Source of the DNA: CAWHOW01 sp050013795
GTDB lineage: Bacteria > Bacteroidota > Bacteroidia > Bacteroidales > CG2-30-32-10
Length of the DNA stretch: 11,739 nt
NCBI GenBank assembly: GCA_050013795.1
Contig: JBEKEO010000079.1
Coordinates: 1 to 11,739, forward strand
Reading direction: 5' to 3'
Under the pieces are notes generated by a model. The model did no database searches. It had not been told where the DNA came from and worked only from the letters and a program-made list of their open reading frames with translations. The position numbers and the translations under genes are program-made. Each line of letters starts with the position of its first letter. Position 1 is the first letter of the stretch. Positions 1-5,420 of this stretch are shown piece by piece.

Positions 1-700
1 CTAAATGCAACACATGCTTTTCCTGTTTTGATGAATCAAGATCGAGGGAAGTAATGATGTTGCGTTCTCTATCCGGCGTTTTTCCTGTGGTTGCCCATGG
101 ACAGGTTTTAATAATTTCTTCTTCTGTACGACGCGGGATCTGATCGTCGATTTCCACTTTTTCCATCATCTGCCCGATAACTCCGTCAGAAAGTATCATG
201 GCAGGATTGCGATATTTGAATGCTAAGTCAAAACCAAGTTTTACAAAATCGTAGGTTTCCTGAACAGATGAGGGTGCTAATACAATAAGCCTGTAATCGC
301 CATGACCGCCGCCTTTGGTTGCCTGAAAATAATCACATTGTGAAGGTTGTATAGTGCCAAGTCCCGGACCACCACGGGTAACATTAACAATAAGAGCAGG
401 AAGTTCAGCACCAGCCATATATGAAATACCTTCCATTTTTAAACTTATTCCGGGGCTTGAAGATGAAGTCATCACTTTTTTCCCGCAGGAAGCACCTCCA
501 TAACACATGTTGATTGCTGCAACTTCGCTCTCTGCCTGTAATACCACCATTCCTGTCCTTTCATAAGGTTTTTCAGCCATCAGGTATTCCAGTATTTCCG
601 ACTGTGGCGTAATGGGATAACCAAAATATCCGTCAGCTCCGGCACGTATAGCAGCCTCTGCAACCGCTTCATTGCCTTTCATTAATCTTAATTCTTTCAT
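1..700 (-). CDS. vorB: 2-oxoacid:ferredoxin oxidoreductase subunit VorB (alpha-type), 5' part only
   Basis: This is the pyrimidine-binding (alpha/VorB) subunit of a 2-oxoacid:ferredoxin oxidoreductase. With the TPP-binding and gamma subunits it converts a branched-chain 2-oxoacid or similar substrate plus CoA to acyl-CoA, CO2 and reduced ferredoxin in the cytoplasm. The ORF starts MKELRLMKGNEAVAEAA and stays open to base 2, so 233 residues are visible and the C-terminus lies outside the window. Family signatures include GYPITPQSEI near residue 28, the QAESEVAAINM stretch, the TSSSSPGISL stretch, RGGPGLGTIQPSQ and GGGHGDYRLIVLAP; later PRRTEEE and CPWATTG also match Bacteroidota VorB proteins. 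The ferredoxin gene ends 28 bp upstream, which implies co-transcription. VorB versus KorA cannot be separated by sequence alone; the name follows the usual annotation of this Bacteroidota subfamily. The substrate is inferred. Confidence 0.9.
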   Translation of the reverse strand, partial: MKELRLMKGNEAVAEAAIRAGADGYFGYPITPQSEILEYLMAEKPYERTGMVVLQAESEVAAINMCYGGASCGKKVMTSSSSPGISLKMEGISYMAGAELPALIVNVTRGGPGLGTIQPSQCDYFQATKGGGHGDYRLIVLAPSSVQETYDFVKLGFDLAFKYRNPAMILSDGVIGQMMEKVEIDDQIPRRTEEEIIKTCPWATTGKTPDRERNIITSLDLDSSKQEKHVLHL

Positions 701-728
701 TTCTTTGAAAAGATTTTATAAATAATTT

Positions 729-953
729 CTAAATTTTAACTCTGTAAACTGTGATCACACCGTCAGGGCATACTACGGCGCAATTTGTACATCCAGTACA
801 ATCATCACTTTTGACAGGCTCGGCATAATGATAGCCTTTACCATTAACTGCTTTCGCCATTGCAATGACTTCTTCGGGACATGCACCAACACAAACCTCA
901 CAACCTTTGCATCGTTCAACATCAATAACGATAGCTCCTTTTAATTTTGCCAT
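729..953 (-). CDS. 2x[4Fe-4S] ferredoxin-type subunit (VorD/KorD-like)
   Basis: This small electron-transfer protein of 74 residues has two classical 4Fe-4S motifs. C15-C18-C21-C25 lie in CKGCEVCVGACP, and C52-C55-C58-C62 lie in CTGCTNCAVVCP. It sits directly upstream of vorB with a 28-bp gap, the usual position of the delta (ferredoxin-like) subunit of 2-oxoacid:ferredoxin oxidoreductases. It very likely takes electrons from the TPP-site subunits and passes them to free ferredoxin. The ATG at 953 is supported by a good Shine-Dalgarno stretch (AAGGAGA, plus-strand positions 961-967) seven bases upstream, which is rare among the genes here. A promoter-like box lies further upstream at 995-1029. 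The role is firm as an iron-sulphur protein; assignment to this complex rests on gene order. Confidence 0.92.
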   Translation of the reverse strand: MAKLKGAIVIDVERCKGCEVCVGACPEEVIAMAKAVNGKGYHYAEPVKSDDCTGCTNCAVVCPDGVITVYRVKI

Positions 954-960
954 TTTTATA

Positions 961-967
961 TCTCCTT
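961..967 (-). promoter_or_regulatory. Shine-Dalgarno site of the ferredoxin-subunit gene
   Basis: The minus strand reads AAGGAGA seven bases before the ATG at 953. It is the clearest SD in the window; most other starts here have only A/T-rich leaders, as is common in Bacteroidota. Confidence 0.6.
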
Positions 968-994
968 ACTATTTATTTTCTGTTGTAATCCTGA

Positions 995-1029
995 CAAATC
1001 TAATAAGATAATTTCAAATTGTTAACAAA
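995..1029 (-). promoter_or_regulatory. Bacteroidota-type promoter before the ferredoxin/vorB genes
   Basis: The minus strand has TAGATTTG (995-1002), matching the -7 consensus TAnnTTTG. A TTTG at 1026-1029 lies 23 bases further upstream, at the long end of the spacing reported for Bacteroidota -33 boxes. The predicted start would give a leader of about 35 bases before the ATG at 953. It would let ferredoxin and vorB be transcribed separately from the aminotransferase upstream. This is motif evidence only. Confidence 0.4.
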
Positions 1030-1087
1030 TTCACAAAATTTATTTTTTCTTATGTTTTGACCAATCTGGATGAACCTTCGATGATAA

Positions 1088-2407
1088 TTAATTATGTTTA
1101 TGATGTTCATTGAATTTCTTTAGACGGCTTTCAAGGTCAGGGAATTGCTTTCTGTTGACAAGTGAAACACAGGCACGCATTCCTTCAATCCTGTCGCTCC
1201 CGGTAATGGCAAGTGAAATTGCACTTATCCCGTAATAAATAAGTTCTTCGAGAAGTTGTTCTCCGGTAAATCCGGGATATGAAAAAGTAAAATAAAATCC
1301 ATCAGCGATGGGTTCATTCTCATCCATATCATAAACAATTTTAAATCCATTATCGGTAAACATCTTTTTCATGATCTTTGCTTTTTCACCATACTCTTTA
1401 ACATCTTTAATAAAGTCGAATTTACCATCGTTGGCTGCTTTCAGTATGGCAGCAAGGGCATACTGTGCACTGTGAGATGTTCCGGAACTTAGCGCATATA
1501 TTGTACCGTAAATCATAGCGCGCCCAAAAATATCCGAGGTGTAATATCTTTTAAGATCAGGAGCTGTGGTATTAAAAAGTTTCGGTGAAATTATCATCAA
1601 TCCTACGCGTTGCCCGGCATAACTGAATGCTTTAGAACTTGAAATAAATAAAATAAAATTATCCGTGTACTTCGCTACGGTTGGCTGATATGGCGGAACT
1701 CCCGGTTTAGAATAATCTTTGCGGAAATCCATGGCAAAATAAGCCAGGTCTTCCATCACCACCACATTATACTTATTGGCTAATTCGGCAATTATCCTGA
1801 GTTCCTTGTCGGTAAAGCAAATCCAAGAAGGATTGTTCGGGTTGGAATAAATTATGCTGGCAATATTTCCTTTCTTCAATATAGAATCCAGTTTATCCCT
1901 AAGCTTTTCGCCCCGGTAATTATACACATCAAAAGCTTCGTATTTAGTGCCTATTACATGATGCTGCTGTTTGTGAACAGGGAAGCATGGGTCGATGAAA
2001 AGAGTGGTATCCTTTTCTTTATACATCCGATTAACCGTCATGAAGGCTGCATAACCGCCCATGGCAGAGCCGACAGTAGGTATTACATTTTCGGGCTTGA
2101 TATCTACATCAAGAAAAAGCTTTACAAAACGTGCCGCTTCTGACTTAAGTTCAGGCAAACCGTCTATTTCAGGGTAAATAGCGCCGACACCTTTTTTCAA
2201 TGCTTCTATTTCGGCATCGGTACCAACTTGTGCAGGAGGCAGTCCGGGAACACCCATTTCCATGCGGATGAACTTAGAACCAGTTTCCTGTTCAATGTCG
2301 TTGATGAGTTTTTTTATTTCGCGTATGGATGCTTTGCCGACATTGGGAAGCTTGCTTTCCTCAATTATTCGCTTTACCACTTCATAATTAATAGGCGTAT
2401 CCTTCAT
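1088..2407 (-). CDS. Pyridoxal phosphate-dependent aminotransferase (class I/II, fold type I)
   Basis: This cytoplasmic aminotransferase of 439 residues moves the amino group between an amino acid and a 2-oxoacid through PLP. Fold-type-I landmarks are visible: the substrate-side GVPGLP loop near residue 52, NPNNP at 189-193 with the PLP-ring asparagine, the VMEDLAYF segment with Asp220 and Tyr223, and SSSKAFSYAGQR with the Schiff-base lysine at 259. Length and sequence resemble a Bacteroidota group often found beside vor/kor genes. Here it lies 134 bp upstream of the ferredoxin subunit and vorB, so it probably supplies the 2-oxoacid that the oxidoreductase decarboxylates. Substrate class (branched-chain or aromatic) is inferred. 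The start at 2407 has no clear SD. The gap to the ferredoxin holds its own promoter-like box, so the genes may be only partly co-transcribed. Confidence 0.92.
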   Translation of the reverse strand: MKDTPINYEVVKRIIEESKLPNVGKASIREIKKLINDIEQETGSKFIRMEMGVPGLPPAQVGTDAEIEALKKGVGAIYPEIDGLPELKSEAARFVKLFLDVDIKPENVIPTVGSAMGGYAAFMTVNRMYKEKDTTLFIDPCFPVHKQQHHVIGTKYEAFDVYNYRGEKLRDKLDSILKKGNIASIIYSNPNNPSWICFTDKELRIIAELANKYNVVVMEDLAYFAMDFRKDYSKPGVPPYQPTVAKYTDNFILFISSSKAFSYAGQRVGLMIISPKLFNTTAPDLKRYYTSDIFGRAMIYGTIYALSSGTSHSAQYALAAILKAANDGKFDFIKDVKEYGEKAKIMKKMFTDNGFKIVYDMDENEPIADGFYFTFSYPGFTGEQLLEELIYYGISAISLAITGSDRIEGMRACVSLVNRKQFPDLESRLKKFNEHHKHN

Positions 2408-2560
2408 AGTCTGATAAATTTGAAATCATTTAAATCCGGCTTAAAAATAAACTTTTTTTAATTACTTCGACGGAAAAGGAGAAAAAAAATATTTTTTCTT
2501 TTTGGTGTATTATTGTCAGATTTTTTTATAGCTGTGGTAGAAATATATTATAATGAGCTG

Positions 2561-3253
2561 TTATGCCAATGCAAATTCCGCAGCAGCTTTTGAATGAATT
2601 TCTGTTGTGTCGAATAAAATAATCTTTGTGTCGCTTTGTGTTAATAATAGAGGGATATCGGTACAGCCAATGATAATGCCTTCTGCACCCATCTTTACCA
2701 TTTTCTCCATTAAAGTAAGGTAATAAGTTTTTGCTTCCGGTTTGAATATCCCGCGCAGTAATTCGTTAACTATGTTTTTTTGAATGATATCAATATCCTC
2801 CTCGCCCGGAATAATAACATCTATGCCGTATTTTTCTTTTAACCTGTTTTTATAGAAAGGCATTTCCAGCGTAGGTCTCGTGCCAAGAAGACCGACTTTT
2901 TTCATGTTTCTTTTCTTTATCTCTGATGCAGTTGCATCGGCTATATGGATAAGGGGAATGGTAAGCTGCGCCGAAAGCTGTTCGGCAAACATGTGCAGCG
3001 TATTGGCACATATAACAAGGCAATCGGCTCCCGAAGCTTCTATGTGTTTTGATGTCTCGGCTATGAATTTCCCCAGTCCTTCAAAGTCGTTCTTCTCAAT
3101 ACGGCTGCTTATCTCATAAAAGTCGATGGAGAACAATATTATTTTAGCCGAATGGTTTGTTCCTAATTTCCTGGCAACCTCTCTGTTTATGAATTTATAA
3201 TATTCAACAGTGGATTCCCATCCCGTGCCGCCTAATAATCCTATGGTTTTCAT
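2561..3253 (-). CDS. Aspartate/glutamate racemase family protein
   Basis: This protein of 230 residues is a PLP-independent amino-acid racemase of the aspartate/glutamate (Asp/Glu/hydantoin) superfamily, which inverts the alpha carbon with a pair of cysteines. The N-terminus MKTIGLLGGTGWESTVEYY is the phosphate/carboxylate-binding opening typical of aspartate racemases. Both catalytic cysteines are present: Cys82 in ICANTLHM and Cys197 in IIGCTDIPLL. The position after GCT is Asp where many relatives have Glu, a conservative change. The length matches the family. The gene lies 32 bp downstream of the lipoprotein gene and 153 bp upstream of the aminotransferase, all on one strand, so a role in preparing D-amino acids for catabolism is possible but inferred. 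A cell-wall role (D-Asp or D-Glu supply) remains an alternative. No SD or promoter box was found immediately upstream. Confidence 0.88.
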   Translation of the reverse strand: MKTIGLLGGTGWESTVEYYKFINREVARKLGTNHSAKIILFSIDFYEISSRIEKNDFEGLGKFIAETSKHIEASGADCLVICANTLHMFAEQLSAQLTIPLIHIADATASEIKKRNMKKVGLLGTRPTLEMPFYKNRLKEKYGIDVIIPGEEDIDIIQKNIVNELLRGIFKPEAKTYYLTLMEKMVKMGAEGIIIGCTDIPLLLTQSDTKIILFDTTEIHSKAAAEFALA

Positions 3254-3285
3254 ATGTGTAGTTTTATATTATTATTATAAGATAT

Positions 3286-3795
3286 TTAAAAACCCGTTGT
3301 CCATGATTCGGTATTTACAGTATAATCTGGTGTAACTTTTGGAATTAAATATTCGATATTTATATTCCAAGAATAATCACCCGATTCCGCTTTTACCAAA
3401 CATTTTACTAAAATTATTTTATTAGTATTGTCAATTAACACTTTATGTCTTTCAATATAAGAACCGTTTCCTTGAGCCTGAACATGGGTAACAATAAGTG
3501 AATTATTATTAAAGTCAATTATTGGAGGAGTAGAATTTATGATTTGGCAGTAATTCGAACATAACCAATGAAATTGAGCAGTATCAGTAATTAAATTAGG
3601 ATTGAAGTTAATTGAACTAGGCGGAGTAATCGAATTACCACAATAAGTTATAAAATTTGTCAACTGCGTATAGGTATATGCTGTATAGCCTTTGGGATCT
3701 TTTTGATAATGATAATGAGCTTTGTCAATACTGAATAATGGATCATCACAAGAATAAAGAAATAACAGAAATAAAATAGATATGAGCTTTTTCAT
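3286..3795 (-). CDS. Small predicted lipoprotein of unknown function
   Basis: I do not recognise this gene by name. The 169-residue product has a short lipoprotein signal: MKK, a hydrophobic stretch, then LYSC with the modified cysteine at residue 16. Two aspartates follow the cysteine, an acidic patch like the surface-export signals described for Bacteroidota lipoproteins, so it may face outward. The mature part is Asn/Ile/Tyr-rich and looks beta-rich. The segment around IIDFNNNSLIV, followed by a GNGSY turn and a later strand ending in IPKV, loosely recalls PrcB-like domains; that is a weak suggestion. The coding DNA is noticeably more AT-rich than the gene at 3951-4697 upstream. It starts about 90 bases after a strong terminator and is followed by the racemase 32 bp later, so both may share a transcript. 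Confidence 0.7.
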   Translation of the reverse strand: MKKLISILFLLFLYSCDDPLFSIDKAHYHYQKDPKGYTAYTYTQLTNFITYCGNSITPPSSINFNPNLITDTAQFHWLCSNYCQIINSTPPIIDFNNNSLIVTHVQAQGNGSYIERHKVLIDNTNKIILVKCLVKAESGDYSWNINIEYLIPKVTPDYTVNTESWTTGF

Positions 3796-3858
3796 ATATT
3801 TTAATATTGTTATTCTTGAGTTAAAATGTATTGCTTTTAATATTTAATTTAACCCATA

Positions 3859-3866
3859 CAAAATTA
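3859..3866 (-). promoter_or_regulatory. Possible -7 promoter box for the lipoprotein gene
   Basis: The minus strand reads TAATTTTG, matching TAnnTTTG, about 63 bases before the ATG at 3795. It lies just past the terminator at 3887-3912. No TTG/TTTG was found at the expected upstream distance, so this is a half-site only. Confidence 0.25.
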
Positions 3867-3881
3867 CCATTTTTTACCAAT

Positions 3882-3912
3882 AAAAAAAACGCCACCCTTT
3901 CGGGCGGCGTTT
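3882..3912 (-). terminator. Rho-independent terminator after the 248-residue gene
   Basis: The arms AAACGCCACCC (3887-3897) and GGGCGGCGTTT (3902-3912) pair over 11 bp with one A/C mismatch, around a TTTC loop. On the minus strand the stem is followed by an uninterrupted run of eight T (plus-strand A run 3882-3889). It lies 38 bases after the stop of the gene at 3951-4697. This is the strongest terminator of the left half and separates the repeat/248-residue unit from the lipoprotein gene. Confidence 0.85.
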
Positions 3913-3950
3913 ACACTTATTTATCAACTTAACGAAACTCCCCACTGCTT

Positions 3951-4697
3951 TTACCCGGGAATAATGGCGCTAACCAGTGCGCTTATAGGGCCGGGTTTGT
4001 TGGGCTTTTCGATGGTTTGCACATAGCCGCTGCATTTCAGTCCTGCCTGTTCGGGAAGGAAGTTAATGTGGTGGGGCAGGCGGGTGATGATCTCGTGCTC
4101 GGTGCAAAGCTTTATGCCTGTTGGCACAGCAACGGTCTTATCGTGAACCAGATAATGGAACACGTATTCCTTAACGCCATCGGGCTTGCCCTCCCTCATG
4201 CTTGCCGTACCTGCTTTGCCTGCCGGCTGCTTAATGCTTAGTATAAGCTGGTTTTTACTGCCCGGCTCCAGGTTTATAGCTGCTGCTGCCTCTCTTTCCG
4301 TATAAGTATAGGGCGGCGATTTATGACCGGTGGTAACCGGACCTTTACGCCTCAGCGTATCGCGGTCCTGCTGTGTCCACACGCTTACCGGAATATCATC
4401 ATAAATAACGCTTAACTGCTTCCTGAGCTGTTTATCCCGTTTTCGTCTTTCGTCTTTCACGGCAGTGGTGCTGCTGCCTTTTTTGTCGGCATACAGCACC
4501 CATAACTGCTCTTCGCCCATGGAGTTCAAGTCGCCGGGCGTGGTGGGTGTGTTGCTGAACAAAATGTTTAATTCGTTAAGGTTTGTTGCATTTATGCCAA
4601 GCCTTACTTTGTTGGCATTAAGGTATGGCACTACTACTCCAAAGTAGTTGTGTCTGCCTAGAATTGTGCTGGGATAAGTCCCTGAATGTGCTGTCAT
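3951..4697 (-). CDS. Conserved-looking Bacteroidota protein of unknown function (248 aa)
   Basis: I do not recognise a named family. The product has no signal peptide or membrane segment. Visible parts are an N-terminal region to about residue 75; a strongly charged K/R stretch around 81-95 (KDERRKRDKQLRKQ); WTQQDRDTLRRKGPVTTGHKSPP; and a C-terminal half with alternating beta-type segments ending GPISALVSAIIPG. This order, a helical basic middle with a DR-x-x-L turn followed by a beta-sandwich-like end closing in AIIPG, resembles uncharacterised Bacteroidota proteins of 220-250 residues whose tails read like fibronectin-type domains; this comes from recollection and is unverified. The DNA is clearly more GC-rich than both flanks, hinting at a different history. 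It starts 11 bp after the stop of the heptad-repeat ORF, so coupled translation is likely, and it ends in a strong terminator. Confidence 0.75.
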   Translation of the reverse strand: MTAHSGTYPSTILGRHNYFGVVVPYLNANKVRLGINATNLNELNILFSNTPTTPGDLNSMGEEQLWVLYADKKGSSTTAVKDERRKRDKQLRKQLSVIYDDIPVSVWTQQDRDTLRRKGPVTTGHKSPPYTYTEREAAAAINLEPGSKNQLILSIKQPAGKAGTASMREGKPDGVKEYVFHYLVHDKTVAVPTGIKLCTEHEIITRLPHHINFLPEQAGLKCSGYVQTIEKPNKPGPISALVSAIIPG

Positions 4698-4708
4698 AAT
4701 TTTACGTT

Positions 4709-5047
4709 TTAGATTTGTGAATAATAATGTGAGATAAAAGGAAGAATTATTGGATTTCTGAATTTTAACAGCATGCTGTAGAATTTTGACAGCTTGCTGT
4801 AGAATTTTGACAGCATGCTGTAGAATTTTGACAGCTTGCTGTAGAACCTTGACAGCTTGCTGTAGAACTTTGACAACTTGCTGTAGAACTTTGGCAGCAT
4901 GCTGTAGAACTTTGACAGCTTGCTGTAGGACTTTGGCAGCTTGCTATACATTTTTAACAAGCTGCTGTTAAACTCATGTAACTCATTAAAACCAGTCGGG
5001 ATTTTAGTATTTTCAGTTGATTTTTTCATGCCTTTAAGGAATTTCAT
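4709..5047 (-). CDS. Heptad-repeat ORF (KFYSKLS x10), possible coiled-coil or leader protein
   Basis: This 112-codon ORF is built mostly of a tandem repeat. After about 26 non-repetitive residues (MKFLKGMKKSTENTK...) come ten heptads, from EFNSSLL through KMYSKLP and KSYSKLS to KFYSMLL, consensus KFYSKLS. A 15-residue tail follows. Leu and Phe alternate at 3/4 spacing, as at coiled-coil a and d positions, with Lys on the outside. For real expression: a TAnnTTTG box at 5070-5077, an SD-like AAAGGA about 13 bases before the ATG, and the 248-residue gene starting 11 bp after the stop. Against: a 21-bp repeat keeps any stop-free frame open, so the long ORF could be a by-product, and the plus strand is also open across the array. 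It may be a true small protein, a translated leader, or a DNA-level array. Confidence 0.45.
   Translation of the reverse strand: MKFLKGMKKSTENTKIPTGFNELHEFNSSLLKMYSKLPKSYSKLSKFYSMLPKFYSKLSKFYSKLSRFYSKLSKFYSMLSKFYSKLSKFYSMLLKFRNPIILPFISHYYSQI
4760..4969. repeat. Ten-unit 21-bp tandem repeat with internal palindromes
   Basis: Ten contiguous 21-bp units run without any change of register: 4760-4780, 4781-4801 and so on to 4949-4969. The plus-strand unit is close to GAATTTTGACAGCTTGCTGTA. Each unit holds ACAGC-NN-GCTGT or a close variant, at 4768-4779, 4789-4800, 4810-4821 and onward to 4957-4968. The centre is AT in units 1, 3 and 7, giving the perfect palindrome ACAGCATGCTGT in units 1 and 3. 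Units 6, 9 and 10 are more degenerate, and sequence drifts toward the right end. There are no spacers, so it is not a CRISPR array. It lies within the 112-codon ORF. Confidence 0.95.
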
Positions 5048-5069
5048 TTTTTTGTTGTTTCCTTTGATA

Positions 5070-5077
5070 CAAAGGTA
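5070..5077 (-). promoter_or_regulatory. -7 promoter box before the heptad-repeat ORF
   Basis: The minus strand reads TACCTTTG, a good TAnnTTTG match. It is followed by AAAGGA as a possible SD and the ATG at 5047, giving a short leader of roughly 18 bases. No TTG was found 17-23 bases upstream; instead that side runs into the three-unit 21-bp array at 5106-5168, which could bind an activator. Motif evidence only. Confidence 0.45.
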
Positions 5078-5105
5078 CGCCGGCTGTCAAGCAAAAGAAA
5101 GTCCC

Positions 5106-5168
5106 AATCAGTTTACGGTAGGGTTGAATCAGTATTCGGTAGGTTTTAATCAGTTAACGGTAAGCTAA
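5106..5168. repeat. Three-unit 21-bp tandem repeat upstream of the heptad-ORF promoter
   Basis: Three contiguous 21-bp units (5106-5126, 5127-5147, 5148-5168) begin AATCAGTTTACGGTA, AATCAGTATTCGGTA and AATCAGTTAACGGTA. A decayed fourth copy, ATCGTTTAGGGTA, follows at 5169-5181. The sequence is unrelated to the array at 4760-4969, but the period is identical. The minus strand has stop codons in each unit in one frame. The plus strand reads NQxxVG-type heptads without a convincing start, so I treat it as non-coding. Its place just upstream of the promoter-like box suggests repeated binding sites two helical turns apart. Confidence 0.85.
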
Positions 5169-5181
5169 ATCGTTTAGGGTA

Positions 5182-5348
5182 TTTTTATTTTTCGCTTGCA
5201 ACCTTTATCTGCATGAAATTGAAATTGGTTGCCCGCCCGGCAGACGGACTTCGGGAAAATATCCCTTGCAAAAACAAGAAAAATTGATTTCCCGTAAAGG
5301 TTTATTAAAGGAATAAAATATTTCTAAAAAAAATAATGTTAATAACAA
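5182..5348. other. Intergenic stretch without a gene; GC-rich scrap inside
   Basis: No ORF, RNA gene or clear promoter was seen here. A GC-rich patch at about 5229-5256 (around GCCCGCCCGGCAGACGGACT) stands out against AT-rich surroundings and resembles a fragment of a dispersed repeat. Small inverted pieces (GGGA/TCCC at 5253-5265, then CTTG/CAAG) follow it but have no T-run. Confidence 0.4.
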
Positions 5349-5376
5349 TTGCATATTAAAAATAATACTATATTTG
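5349..5376 (+). promoter_or_regulatory. Promoter of the first T9SS cargo gene
   Basis: TTG at 5349-5351, a 17-base spacer and TATATTTG at 5369-5376 fit the Bacteroidota pattern TTG-N17-23-TAnnTTTG. The implied leader before the ATG at 5421 is about 40 bases, A-rich and without an SD. It is the best two-part promoter match in the window, together with the one at 6632-6660. Confidence 0.6.
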
Positions 5377-5420
5377 CTCACGAAAAAACCAAATTAAGTA
5401 TAAACTAAAACACAAAAAAC

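Noticed and set aside
1958..2461. Plus-strand ORFs opposite the aminotransferase
   Set aside because: They are antisense to a clear enzyme gene and have no family resemblance.
2476..2503. Possible terminator between racemase and aminotransferase genes
   Set aside because: The stem is almost only A/T with G-T pairs and comes from adjacent A- and T-runs; it is too weak to call.
4017..4241. Plus-strand ORF inside the 248-residue gene
   Set aside because: It is antisense to the gene; GC-rich DNA has fewer stops, which explains its length.
4786..4971. Plus-strand reading frame of TACCRTL-type heptads across the 21-bp array
   Set aside because: It is the mirror of the same array on the other strand, starts inside the repeat, and has no promoter or SD. 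The minus-strand frame has both, plus a non-repetitive N-terminus.
4941..5168. Plus-strand frame ending in NQFTVGL-like heptads
   Set aside because: It spans the N-terminal part of the minus-strand ORF and the upstream array. It has no plausible start signals, and its heptads are explained by the 21-bp period.
4760..5168. CRISPR array
   Set aside because: Units are directly adjacent with no spacers, and the 21-bp period is too short. No cas genes are present.
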